Shown in pieces: positions 6,981-14,920 of a stretch of 38,115 nt of DNA (position 1 is the stretch's first letter; the number at the start of each line of letters is the position of its first letter). The notes under the pieces are model-generated. The model had not been told where the DNA came from and did no database searches. It was given only the letters and a program-made list of their open reading frames with translations. Source of the stretch: a virus. Position numbers and translations under genes: made by a program. The stretch spans positions 1 through 38,115 of IMG/VR virus record IMGVR_UViG_3300045902_000409; one strand, written 5' to 3'.

Positions 6981-8010
6981 GATGCTCTCCTTTTGCCCAT
7001 ATGGCGTCCATAACTGTTTTTTGTTCTTCTGGATTTTCCGACAAACTCTTGACCAAAGCAGCAAAGCCTACCAAGCTCTTGCCCCCAGGAAGGACGTATG
7101 TACGATTATTGGGCCGCTGGATTACGCCCTGATTAATCCCAAGTTTGGCGACTTCCTCGCCTTGATTAATGATGCCCTGACTAAAATGAAGCGTAAACTC
7201 AGCAACGCGACCCTCTCCGCCGGATCTAGTTTTGGTAACTTTTGCCCGGATTTTTTTGCCAACTACCTCGCCAGTGTCATTCATATTGTTGCTGGTTTCA
7301 TCTACAATAATAGAATCTTTAGAGCTAATTTTTTCTACCCTGACAACCAGTGAGGTGTTGTGTCTCAAAGTCATTCCAGACGGGAGAATGTACTTTTCGT
7401 ATTTGCTGGTGTTGGGATCCATATTGGTCCTGGCCTGACTGATAAGTACGCACAAAATATTATGTTGATTGATGTATTGCATTATAGACTTAAGTGCGAC
7501 TCCCAAAAACTTAGATAGGTCGCCGATAACCTGATCTCCGGTAGAGTCTTGATTATTTTCTTTAGGGCCGACCATGTTAGTTACAGAGTCAATGATAATA
7601 GCCTTAATTGGTGCACCTTCTTGGGACAGGGCCTGGGCTGTATTTTTAATATAATCAAAAATTTCCGAACCAATATTGCCGGACCTGTGCATCACTAGAT
7701 CGGCGTTAACCCCTTGAGTTTGTGCCCATTTTGGGCTAAAAGAGAACTCGGTGTCGAACCATAACGCAATGGCTTCTGGATCTTCTTTTTGAAGTTGTGC
7801 AATTAGGTTCATTGCAATAGTAGACTTGGAGCTTCCTTCCGGTCCCCAAAGAACAGTGATATGTCCTTTTGGAATGCCGCCGTGCGTAGCCCAATTAAGG
7901 GAAGGGGACGGAGTAACCAACAAATTTTCACTAATATCTTTGACTTGTGATGCGACCTTAGCAGCATCGTCAGCTTTAATTAAGGCAGACATCCACTTAT
8001 TTTTCGACAT
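6946..8010 (-). CDS. recA: RecA/UvsX-type recombinase
   Basis: A 354-residue strand-exchange ATPase that coats single-stranded DNA and drives homologous pairing for recombination-dependent replication and repair. Visible: Walker A G-P-E-G-S-S-K-S-T (residues 56-64), F-D-T-E (about 85-88, the catalytic Glu region), Walker B A-I-I-I-D-S-V (Asp141), an L1/L2 region and V-L-I-S-Q-A-R-T-N (the Q-x-R block). The last P-loop Gly is Ser, resembling T4 UvsX, where the Gly is also replaced. Length equals bacterial RecA. SD AAGGGG precedes the ATG, with a 7-bp hairpin directly upstream (separate entry). It works with the gp46/gp47, UvsW and SSB homologues elsewhere in the window. Confidence 0.93.
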   Translation of the reverse strand: MSKNKWMSALIKADDAAKVASQVKDISENLLVTPSPSLNWATHGGIPKGHITVLWGPEGSSKSTIAMNLIAQLQKEDPEAIALWFDTEFSFSPKWAQTQGVNADLVMHRSGNIGSEIFDYIKNTAQALSQEGAPIKAIIIDSVTNMVGPKENNQDSTGDQVIGDLSKFLGVALKSIMQYINQHNILCVLISQARTNMDPNTSKYEKYILPSGMTLRHNTSLVVRVEKISSKDSIIVDETSNNMNDTGEVVGKKIRAKVTKTRSGGEGRVAEFTLHFSQGIINQGEEVAKLGINQGVIQRPNNRTYVLPGGKSLVGFAALVKSLSENPEEQKTVMDAIWAKGEHHVEVLDSDPHS

Positions 8011-8019
8011 AAAACCCCT

Positions 8020-8039
8020 TTCAGATAGTTCAATCTGAA
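8020..8039 (-). promoter_or_regulatory. Hairpin abutting the recA ribosome-binding site
   Basis: A perfect 7-bp stem (TTCAGAT/ATCTGAA) with a 6-base loop. In the mRNA it spans the stop codon of the upstream gene and ends directly before the AGGGG of recA. No U-run follows, so a translational control or mRNA-end role is more likely than termination. Confidence 0.4.
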
Positions 8040-8305
8040 GTATGGCTTACAAAATTCGCGGGGTCAAGTCCTAAATTATACAGAGCGGTTAGAAGTATAT
8101 CTTTGATGTCACAACCTGTGACAACATAATCCTTGGGATAATGTTTTGCAACTACTTGTTGTATATACAGGGCAACCAGCCAGGCCGCTTCTAGCCTGTG
8201 TTGACACAGCTCGCAAGAGTCTTGGTGCTCAAAGCCTATGCGCCTTAGTTCGGTCTTGCAATTTTGCCGACTTAGCTTAGGCTTAAAATCAACGATATCG
8301 GCCAT
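8030..8305 (-). CDS. Hypothetical protein with Cys cluster, 91 residues
   Basis: A small soluble protein between recA and a membrane protein gene. A C-E-L-C pair with a following His (C-Q-H region, about residues 31-36) plus an earlier Cys could bind zinc; the rest is a hydrophobic helix (A-A-W-L-V-A-L-Y-I-Q) and a D-I-L-L-T-A-L-Y helix. SD is weak (AGGA 13 bases upstream); its ATG follows the previous stop with no gap. No family is recognised. Confidence 0.55.
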   Translation of the reverse strand: MADIVDFKPKLSRQNCKTELRRIGFEHQDSCELCQHRLEAAWLVALYIQQVVAKHYPKDYVVTGCDIKDILLTALYNLGLDPANFVSHTSD

Positions 8306-8839
8306 TTAGAATTGAAATCCTACCGAGAGACCTACTTGTTTATTTGTAATTCCAAAAGCGCCAAGATACACGGGTCCCAATATTCTGCGTTGGACGCTGA
8401 TGCCGTAATCGGGCTGTAAGGATTTGATATCTTTCATATTTGAAGAGGCTAGGGCAGATATCATCCAGTCGGGTTTTTTGTTTTTTACAATCTTTTCTTT
8501 GAGCTTCTCTTTCTCGGTTTTCTTTTTTTCTTCACTTTTTTCTTTGGTGTCTATGGCAATAATGCTGTTATCTTCCTCTACAATCTCGGTTCGCTCTTCT
8601 ATGGTTCCGTCTGGCTTAGTAATTCGAATAATGACTGTGCGCTTCTTTTTGTCCTTATTCTCTTTCTTAGTCTCATCCTTGACGTATATTTTCTTCTCAA
8701 CTTCAACAATTTTTTCTTTTTCAACAATCTGAACCTTAGAGGGTGCCAGGAGTCGACCGAAACCCACACCTATCGCTAATGCAATAATAACCCAAAAGAT
8801 CGGGCTTTTAGCCCATTTTAAGAGGGTGTCCTTTATCAT
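8306..8839 (-). CDS. N-terminally anchored charged phage protein
   Basis: A 177-residue protein. ATG 8839 is chosen because GGAGCAGG lies just upstream; an ATG seven codons earlier overlaps that SD. Order of parts: a transmembrane helix at about residues 10-30, a V-E-K-E-K-I-V-E-V-E-K coiled-coil repeat, a block with I-T-K-P-D-G-T-I-E-E-R, a Lys/Glu-only linker, then a small strand-rich C-terminal domain ending in G-L-S-V-G-F-Q-F. From memory, proteins with this layout occur in many tailed phages with no assigned role. Membrane anchor plus coiled coil resembles an inner spanin, but the folded C-terminal domain does not. It overlaps groEL by 32 bases. Confidence 0.6.
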   Translation of the reverse strand: MIKDTLLKWAKSPIFWVIIALAIGVGFGRLLAPSKVQIVEKEKIVEVEKKIYVKDETKKENKDKKKRTVIIRITKPDGTIEERTEIVEEDNSIIAIDTKEKSEEKKKTEKEKLKEKIVKNKKPDWMISALASSNMKDIKSLQPDYGISVQRRILGPVYLGAFGITNKQVGLSVGFQF

Positions 8840-10457
8840 TTTCCTGCTCCTTTTTTTCAAATGTTACCAGTCCGCCCAAGTTGCACAAAGTATTGGCAAT
8901 ACTTAATGCGCTGCGTAAAGATACGATGGCTACCTTAGTGGGATCTACAATACCACTCTCGAAAGCATCCTGTACAGTTTTATGGTTCCGAGCATCGTAT
9001 GCTGCCGGAGACTTCTTTTGTGCCAGGCTCTTGATTAGTTCCGCATAGTTCAAAATACCGGCATTTTTGAATAGAGTTTCTATAGGAGCCTTTAAAGATC
9101 TTGCTATGGCCTGATTGAAGGGATTTATGTCTTCTTGCAATAAGGACACAGCAGCACGAAGCAGGGTCGTTCCGCCCCCAGGAACGATCCCGCTTTCTTG
9201 TGCGCTGCGTATTGAGCATAAGGCGTCATCAATTCTAGCTCTTATTTCCTTGAACTCAGCAGGTGTCGGTGTACTGAGATTGATGACTGCTATGCCCCCA
9301 ACCAATCGACTAATTCTTTTCTTTTGGCCGTCACGGTCATAGTCTGACTCTAGCGACGGCATTTGTTCTTTTAATGCTGCAATATGCTTTTCCAATCTTG
9401 GTTGATTTGGATAGGCGTAGAATGTTGTTTGATATTTACCAGAAGTAACAGAAATAGCCTGACCAAGGCGCTCCAATAGATTTTCACCGGACATTGGATT
9501 ATTTACCCCGTTGAACACTTCCCCGTCTGTATATGTAGCCAAGTCGTGCAAAAAGTGCTGTGCTGAATTGGGCATGTAGTTTGCCTCTGAGATCATGGGG
9601 TAAATGTTTACGCTGGTTTTATTGAGGATAAAGAGTTTAAGAATGTCGTTGGCAAAGGAATGCGCCACTAAAACAACTGGCGGTCTTTGGCCCACAGGAA
9701 AGGTAGCTATAGCTTCCATTAATGGCACTACTTGATTTATTTGTTCAATGTTGCCATCAAAACAAGCTACTAGAACCTTGTCAGCTCGGAATTGCTGAGA
9801 TTCTTGATCAACAAAAAGACCTCCGCTGACTCCTATATCCTTCCAGCCCTTCCTACCGCTAAACCCAGGAGTATGCTTCACTGACATGGTTTTTTTGCCA
9901 GGATATCCTTCTTCTACGGTGATTTCTCCGTCTTCTCCTACCATATCAAAAGCCTGAATAAGGGACTCGGATATGTCAGGATCTCCATTAGAAGAAATGA
10001 TTGCGACGTGCTTCAAGTCTTCTAAACTCTTAACAGGCCGAGATTCTGACTCAATAAAAGGGATAATCCTAGCTTCAATAATTTTTTCAATTTGACGTAA
10101 AACTTCCTGAGTTGATCGGGTTCGATCTTGAGACATTAAGTTATTCAATTCATTAATGAAAGCATCGGCAAGGATAATAGAGGTAGTCGTTCCGTCTCCT
10201 GCTATATTTCCACATTCTTCGGAGGCTTGAATAATAACCTTAGCAATAGTATCTTTATTTGGATCCTTATAGCCCACGGACTTGGCTACGGTAACCCCAT
10301 CCTTAGTAACTTCGGGTGTGCGATCTAAGTGCTGAATCAATACAGGTCTTCCGCCAGGGCCATGAGTAGCTCCTACGATTTCAGCTATATCTCGAGATAC
10401 TTCCTTAACTAAGCTGTCAATATCTGTTTTTGATCTGAGTACAAGTTTTCTATCCAT
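8808..10457 (-). CDS. groEL: GroEL-type (group I) chaperonin
   Basis: A 549-residue subunit, the size of bacterial GroEL, expected to form the ATP-driven ring that folds virion or replication proteins. Visible: the nucleotide loop A-T-H-G-P-G-G-R-P-V-L (30-40), E-V-T-K-D-G-V-T-V-A-K (Asp53), A-G-D-G-T-T-T-S (Asp88), the hydrolysis Asp in R-I-D-D-A-L (Asp411), G-I-V-P-G-G-G-T, and D-P-T-K-V-A near the end. The apical domain (about 190-380) is divergent. The Gly-Gly-Met tail of cellular GroEL is absent; the end is charged. SD AGGTAGGA. No groES gene is visible in the window. Phage-encoded GroELs are known in some large phages. Confidence 0.92.
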   Translation of the reverse strand: MDRKLVLRSKTDIDSLVKEVSRDIAEIVGATHGPGGRPVLIQHLDRTPEVTKDGVTVAKSVGYKDPNKDTIAKVIIQASEECGNIAGDGTTTSIILADAFINELNNLMSQDRTRSTQEVLRQIEKIIEARIIPFIESESRPVKSLEDLKHVAIISSNGDPDISESLIQAFDMVGEDGEITVEEGYPGKKTMSVKHTPGFSGRKGWKDIGVSGGLFVDQESQQFRADKVLVACFDGNIEQINQVVPLMEAIATFPVGQRPPVVLVAHSFANDILKLFILNKTSVNIYPMISEANYMPNSAQHFLHDLATYTDGEVFNGVNNPMSGENLLERLGQAISVTSGKYQTTFYAYPNQPRLEKHIAALKEQMPSLESDYDRDGQKKRISRLVGGIAVINLSTPTPAEFKEIRARIDDALCSIRSAQESGIVPGGGTTLLRAAVSLLQEDINPFNQAIARSLKAPIETLFKNAGILNYAELIKSLAQKKSPAAYDARNHKTVQDAFESGIVDPTKVAIVSLRSALSIANTLCNLGGLVTFEKKEQENDKGHPLKMG

Positions 10458-10995
10458 CGAATCCTACCTTTATGATGTTTGAATCTTCAGGAACATTGGC
10501 AAATTCAATTATTCCGTTCATCAAATCCCGGGGAAACTCTGTTTGCTTGTGATTCTTAACAAGCCATACGTCACCGCAACATTGAGAATTTTCGTCATTA
10601 AATTCGGTGTTTAATAATCTCATTCCTACTGCATAGCGTCGATCCCGCCATTGGAACTTTTTGTCTTTATTAACAAAAGCAAATAGCGAATGCCCATGTA
10701 GGTTAATCTCATTATGAGTGGAATTCATGTACTGAGGTTTAATCTTAACAACGAAAATAAGGTCCTTTAGGATTAGCTCTGGCTTTTTAATTTCTGCCAA
10801 AAGATTAGATACCTTAGTTCCGATCTCATATCCTAGCATGGGATTTTTGCTATTTTTATGAACTAAAACAAATATTTGAGTCAGATGTCCTATAACTTTC
10901 TTTTTTATTAAGGAGCTTAGATGTTTATAGACTGCTGCTTCATTGTTTTTATGCACATTGAGCAGCATAAGGTCTGCGTATTTCTTTTTTTTCAT
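10450..10995 (-). CDS. Hypothetical protein, 181 residues
   Basis: A basic N-terminus (M-K-K-K-K-Y), alternating strands and helices, and a C-C-G-D-V-W-L-V segment near residue 145. There is no membrane helix or recognised motif. SD GGGAGC. It lies between the WxEFFAD-repeat protein and groEL and overlaps groEL by 8 bases, so it is probably co-translated with the chaperonin. It does not resemble GroES or T4 gp31 in length or in having a mobile loop I can identify, so a co-chaperonin role is not supported. Confidence 0.6.
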   Translation of the reverse strand: MKKKKYADLMLLNVHKNNEAAVYKHLSSLIKKKVIGHLTQIFVLVHKNSKNPMLGYEIGTKVSNLLAEIKKPELILKDLIFVVKIKPQYMNSTHNEINLHGHSLFAFVNKDKKFQWRDRRYAVGMRLLNTEFNDENSQCCGDVWLVKNHKQTEFPRDLMNGIIEFANVPEDSNIIKVGFDG

Positions 10996-11005
10996 TTAGC
11001 TCCCG

Positions 11006-12271
11006 CTAATCGTTAAAAAATTCATCCCAGGCGTCCATTCGCTGCTTAAGCTTCCTATCTTCTTCCTCATCAGCAAAAAACTCATCCCAGGTTTCTAGTC
11101 GCCTTTTAGTTTCTTCTTCCTGCTTCTTAATTTCATCTGCGAAGAACTCATACCAGGTATCTAGTCGCCTTTTAGTTTCTTCTTCCTGCTTCTTAATTTC
11201 ATCTGCGAAGAACTCGTTCCAAGTATTTCTGCGCTCTTCTTCTTTTACTTCAGAAACAAGCTTACCGTTTTCCATATAATCATCGTCTGATGCTAGTATT
11301 GGGTCTCTATCGTCCATATATTTCCTTACGTAGGTTTGGTAATAATAACTCGAAGTTATACAGTTATCAAGTTTTCCAGCTTTTGCTTCAATGCCGCATT
11401 GTGTTATAATACTTATCAAATCTGGGCGGATTCTTTCATCGGATAACTTCATTGGGGCTCCATATATTGAAACTGATGTATCGTAAATAAAAACTTTTTC
11501 TTTCCCATTACTTAAATAAAAACCCGCTCTGTAGAGCGGCTTATCTTTCTCGTAAGAGAAATGTAGAGATTCAGTTTGCCCTTTAAATTTTTTAATCTTA
11601 TGATAATTAGCGCGACGCACCAAAAGCTGATCCTGCCTCTTTACTTCATCCTGCTTTTCGTAGTCGTTGCAGGCCCAGCCACAAGTAGATAAAAACGGAT
11701 TAATCTTATCTACCATTTCATTCGATGGGTTCTGGTCATATATATCCCTTCCCCACTTATAGGAGGCTTTGGCATGTTCTAGTTGGGCGAAGTACAGCTT
11801 AGAAGGGGATGTCCATAACTTACCTTTGACGTGATAATAGCCGGATACATAAATATTCGAATGGATTTTAGCTTTATAATTTACTCGGAGTCGGATGATC
11901 CCTATTGCTTTCATTAATTTAATCAAGCGGTTAGCTCTTGGAAATCCTCCAGCTAAGCCTTCGAAGTGCTTCTTACCGAGATTATTTCTAAAAGTAAGCC
12001 CGTATCCTGACTTACTAAATGCATCATAATGCTTTGCCAAAAAGAAAAAGATTTTTGGAAGCCTCTTATTTAACTTCTTAATTTCATTAATTAAATGCTG
12101 CGGCTTTTGATACATATGCCCGTACTTATTTACATAAGCAGGGAGTATAAGTCTGCGAAATTGTTTTACAGTCTTTATGTGCTTCGGGCATCGAGTTTTT
12201 TTAAAAAGGGAAATTATAACGCTGCACGTCATCTTATTGTGCAATTTGTTGATAATTTCTTGATCAGACAT
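11006..12271 (-). CDS. Protein with C-terminal W-x-E-F-F-A-D repeats
   Basis: A 421-residue protein, first gene of the leftward transcript. Residues 1-345 are basic with many Tyr/Lys and no recognised family; a helix with R-L-I-K-L-M-K-A-I-G-I-I-R-L (about 115-130) could be part of a winged-helix DNA-binding unit. The C-terminus (about 350-421) holds four copies of W-[NYD]-E-F-F-[AN]-D; the first three are joined by a Lys/Glu/Arg helical linker with a 22-residue period. The ATG has no SD and sits 7 bases after a sigma70-like promoter. Repeated short aromatic-acidic motifs in a helical tail suggest multivalent binding to a partner protein. A replication or host-takeover role is only a guess. 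Confidence 0.6.
   Translation of the reverse strand: MSDQEIINKLHNKMTCSVIISLFKKTRCPKHIKTVKQFRRLILPAYVNKYGHMYQKPQHLINEIKKLNKRLPKIFFFLAKHYDAFSKSGYGLTFRNNLGKKHFEGLAGGFPRANRLIKLMKAIGIIRLRVNYKAKIHSNIYVSGYYHVKGKLWTSPSKLYFAQLEHAKASYKWGRDIYDQNPSNEMVDKINPFLSTCGWACNDYEKQDEVKRQDQLLVRRANYHKIKKFKGQTESLHFSYEKDKPLYRAGFYLSNGKEKVFIYDTSVSIYGAPMKLSDERIRPDLISIITQCGIEAKAGKLDNCITSSYYYQTYVRKYMDDRDPILASDDDYMENGKLVSEVKEEERRNTWNEFFADEIKKQEEETKRRLDTWYEFFADEIKKQEEETKRRLETWDEFFADEEEDRKLKQRMDAWDEFFND
11091..11222 (-). repeat. 66-bp tandem repeat inside the 11006 gene
   Basis: Two nearly identical 66-base copies (11091-11156 and 11157-11222) that differ at only a few positions, mostly at the unit ends. Each encodes one 22-residue W-x-E-F-F-A-D plus linker unit. 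Partial, more diverged copies flank them towards 11020. The near identity at synonymous positions points to a recent duplication. Confidence 0.9.
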
Positions 12272-12278
12272 TGAAGCT

Positions 12279-12307
12279 AGTATTGTACCAAATCATTTGA
12301 CTGTCAA
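12279..12307 (-). promoter_or_regulatory. Leftward sigma70-type promoter, leaderless layout
   Basis: On the minus strand TTGACA (12307-12302), a 17-base spacer, AATACT (12284-12279), then 7 bases to the ATG at 12271. The -35 is a perfect consensus match, the -10 matches 4 of 6. Transcription would start at or within a base or two of the ATG. Its -35 is one arm of the palindrome TTGACTGTCAA shared with the rightward promoter. Confidence 0.7.
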
Positions 12308-12325
12308 GCCTAGACACCATATACT
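12297..12325 (+). promoter_or_regulatory. Rightward sigma70-type promoter, leaderless layout
   Basis: TTGACT (12297-12302), 17-base spacer, TATACT (12320-12325), then TGGGGA and the ATG at 12332. Both hexamers match 5 of 6 consensus bases with ideal spacing. The start site is expected at about 12331-12333, on the start codon. It overlaps the leftward -35 by one base, so the two promoters probably compete for polymerase. Confidence 0.75.
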
Positions 12326-12331
12326 TGGGGA

Positions 12332-14092
12332 ATGAAGATCGAATTTACAGACTTTCAAGCTTTTGAAGGTTCTCACGAGCTGCATTTAGACGATCAAACT
12401 TGCTATTTATTGCACGGCAAAAATCTTGACGAAGGTGGATCTAATGGGTCCGGCAAGACTAGCCTTATGACCGCAATAGCGCTAGCCTTTACGGGCGAAG
12501 CCCCTAAAAACATTACAAAAAAAGAATTGCCGTTTAGCGGCAAAAATAACTTCCAGCTTTCTCTATCCTATGGAGACTTCAAATCTACTTTCGGAGATCA
12601 TGTAGTTATTAATGGTCAGGAAATGGGAAAATCTAAGTTTAACCAGGACTTCCAATCTCTATTGGGTTTCACAAAAGACCAATTTAACACCGTGTGCTAC
12701 ATATATCAAAACTCTAAAAATAGGTTTATGGATCTTTCTGACTCCGAAAAGAAAGACTTTTTATTCCCTTTAATGAACTGGGACTCTATTTTTGTCGGAC
12801 TGGAGCAGGCCAATTCAGATAAGAAGGCTTTGCCAGATACATCAATCAACCAAGAAGCCATAGTTGCGCTAGAGGGCCGCAGACAGAGCGCATTAAGTGC
12901 AGCAGCCGACCTGGCCATGAAAAAGGAGCTAGCACTATCTAAACTTAAGCAAGAAGTAGAAATCGCCAGAAATGAAGCCCAGACTATGGATGCAACATTA
13001 ATTAGACACCAAGAGGAGTTATTGAGTTTAAAAAAGTCTTTGGCGGACAAACTACGGTCTGACAAAAATCGACTCGATGAAATGAAAGACAAGTTAAAGT
13101 TAGTAGATCTTAAAAAACAAGAACTTATAAAGTTAGAGCTGCAAATATCTCAATTAAGCAATACTATTGCTGCCTTGCGCAATCCAAACACCAAGTGCCC
13201 TACTTGCGGTTCTGATATGCACAAAGACCACTCCGTAGCCATCAAGGAGCACTTAGCCGCCCTAGAAGATAAGCAACTACAACAAAAAGCTGTCAAAGAC
13301 TTTCTACAGGGCAGCGAAGAACTGCACGAATTAGCCACAAACTTAGAGCTACAGATTAGAACCGAAATCATCAACGGCACTCAGCAAAAGGAAACTGAAG
13401 TTGCCGGTCTCTCCACCTTGTCCGACCAATTGAAGAAGAATTTGGCAAATATTGAAAGACATTACAAGGAACAATCACAGAGCTTTGAACGAGAAGAATC
13501 ATCCCTAAAGCTGGCTATAGATACAATAGACAAGGATATTTTTGCCAATAAAAAAACCATAGAAGAGATCAATCTTAAGTCCATCCAACTTACTGAAATT
13601 ATTGACATTCTTAAAAAAGTTCAAAGTATTGCCATAGATATGGCCATGCGCGATCTTGTGGAGATTTCTAATATATGGCTTTCTCCGATGTCAGGAGGTG
13701 CGCTGAGCATAGATTTTGAGACTACCAAGGTACAAGGCAATAAGAAAGTAGCCCAAAAGATAGTTCCGGTAATCAATCACAAAGTAAGGGGGCCTGTATC
13801 TGTCGGCAGCCTTTCTGGGGGCGAATATGCCAAATGCCGCCTAGCCGTAGATATGGCCCTTCATGAGATCGTGACTGCTCGCGTCAATACCATTCCGAAG
13901 GTGCTAATGCTTGATGAAGTAACTCACGATATTGATGCAGAAGGCAAAATAGCTTTCTATAACTTGATAACTCAAAGACTTAGTGATAGATTTGTCTTAA
14001 TAGCAGAACACCATGAAGAAATAAAGGGGATGTTCAGTAACATTATCGTCGAAAAAAAAGACGGAAGGGCGCGGGTAATAAATAATGAGTAA
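12332..14092 (+). CDS. SbcC/Rad50-like ATPase (T4 gp46 type)
   Basis: A 586-residue SMC-like ATPase that, with the Mre11/SbcD-type nuclease, resects DNA ends to start recombination. Visible: Walker A G-S-N-G-S-G-K-T (36-43), the Q-loop area Y-I-Y-Q-N (about 130), two coiled-coil arms (about 175-280 and 305-430), a zinc hook C-P-T-C (289-292), the ABC signature S-G-G-E (495-498), and Walker B V-L-M-L-D-E (Asp528, Glu529) followed by D-I-D (D-loop). The arms are short, as in T4 gp46. The partner nuclease is encoded at 20348, not next door. First gene of the rightward block; its ATG lies 6 bases after the promoter -10. Confidence 0.93.
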   Translation: MKIEFTDFQAFEGSHELHLDDQTCYLLHGKNLDEGGSNGSGKTSLMTAIALAFTGEAPKNITKKELPFSGKNNFQLSLSYGDFKSTFGDHVVINGQEMGKSKFNQDFQSLLGFTKDQFNTVCYIYQNSKNRFMDLSDSEKKDFLFPLMNWDSIFVGLEQANSDKKALPDTSINQEAIVALEGRRQSALSAAADLAMKKELALSKLKQEVEIARNEAQTMDATLIRHQEELLSLKKSLADKLRSDKNRLDEMKDKLKLVDLKKQELIKLELQISQLSNTIAALRNPNTKCPTCGSDMHKDHSVAIKEHLAALEDKQLQQKAVKDFLQGSEELHELATNLELQIRTEIINGTQQKETEVAGLSTLSDQLKKNLANIERHYKEQSQSFEREESSLKLAIDTIDKDIFANKKTIEEINLKSIQLTEIIDILKKVQSIAIDMAMRDLVEISNIWLSPMSGGALSIDFETTKVQGNKKVAQKIVPVINHKVRGPVSVGSLSGGEYAKCRLAVDMALHEIVTARVNTIPKVLMLDEVTHDIDAEGKIAFYNLITQRLSDRFVLIAEHHEEIKGMFSNIIVEKKDGRARVINNE

Positions 14093-14918
14093 ACTAAAGA
14101 AACAAATGGGTAAGGCAAAAGATGCGGCAATGTCCGCTCTTAAAAAAATTGGTAAAGTTCTTAAAAAGGGGACTCTTCCTGTTCTAGCGTTCCTAGCCAC
14201 TTTGGCAATTTTCGGATTGGTATCTGCAAAAGGACCTCAGTGGCACGGTGATTATATTCGCTCAAAAGTAGGCTCAGTTACCTTAAAGATTGTTAAAGAC
14301 AATACGGAGAGATCCGGCGGAACTGGCTTTCATGTTAGAACAGAAAAAGGCAACGACTACATTTTAACTAACGCACATATTTGTGAAATGGCGGTAAATG
14401 GACAAGTTCTAGCCGTTACTCCAGACGGTAAAAAAAGAATGAATCGACGCGTTATCGAATCTTCCGAAGATCACGATCTATGCCTAGTAGAAGGCCTTCC
14501 CAATATGAAAGGCGTCCCTCTAGCAGCCAAAGATCCTGAAATTGGAGAGCTTATTGGAGTAGTAGGCCACCCTGCCCTATACCCTCTGACACTGTCCAGA
14601 GGCGAGTTTCGCGGCTTTACTACGATACAATTAGTAGTAGCAGTGAATGTTGAAAAAGAAGAATGTAGCAAGTCTAATCAGAAACTAATCGAAATGCCGC
14701 CAGATTCTTTAGAATTTGCTTTTGGATTAGAAAATATCTGCATTCAAGACTTCAGCGCCGGAGGAACCTCAGCTATGATTTTCCCAGGCAATAGCGGCTC
14801 TGCTACTGTTAATTTTTGGGGCAATTTGATTGGCGTTATATTTGCTGGTGACCGTCGCGGTTCTAGCGGCTTTTTTGTTCCGCTAAAAGAAATTCGAAAA
14901 TTCCTTACTCACTATTAA
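14085..14918 (+). CDS. Membrane-anchored trypsin-like serine protease
   Basis: A 277-residue protease. Order: a basic amphipathic N-terminus (1-28), one transmembrane helix (about 29-48, L-P-V-L-A-F-L-A-T-L), then a chymotrypsin-fold domain. The triad is visible: His98 in L-T-N-A-H-I-C, Asp131 in H-D-L-C-L-V, Ser237 in F-P-G-N-S-G-S-A. Four Cys could form disulphides, so the domain probably faces the periplasm. No PDZ domain, unlike HtrA/DegP. It overlaps the gp46 gene by 8 bases and the resolvase follows 2 bases later. An active envelope protease in a replication operon is unusual; it could process a phage or host envelope protein. A prohead protease is unlikely given the anchor. Confidence 0.8.
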   Translation: MSKLKKQMGKAKDAAMSALKKIGKVLKKGTLPVLAFLATLAIFGLVSAKGPQWHGDYIRSKVGSVTLKIVKDNTERSGGTGFHVRTEKGNDYILTNAHICEMAVNGQVLAVTPDGKKRMNRRVIESSEDHDLCLVEGLPNMKGVPLAAKDPEIGELIGVVGHPALYPLTLSRGEFRGFTTIQLVVAVNVEKEECSKSNQKLIEMPPDSLEFAFGLENICIQDFSAGGTSAMIFPGNSGSATVNFWGNLIGVIFAGDRRGSSGFFVPLKEIRKFLTHY

Positions 14919-14920
14919 GA

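Noticed and set aside
8424-8732. Long plus-strand ORF opposite the charged membrane-anchor gene
   Set aside because: It is Phe/Ser-rich, the mirror of Lys/Glu codons on the other strand, has no SD, and the minus-strand gene is convincing.
10450-10995. GroES/gp31-like co-chaperonin next to groEL
   Set aside because: It is about twice the usual length and shows no recognisable mobile loop or GroES strand pattern.
11090-11222. CRISPR array
   Set aside because: The repeats are direct, contiguous, without spacers, and encode an in-frame protein repeat.
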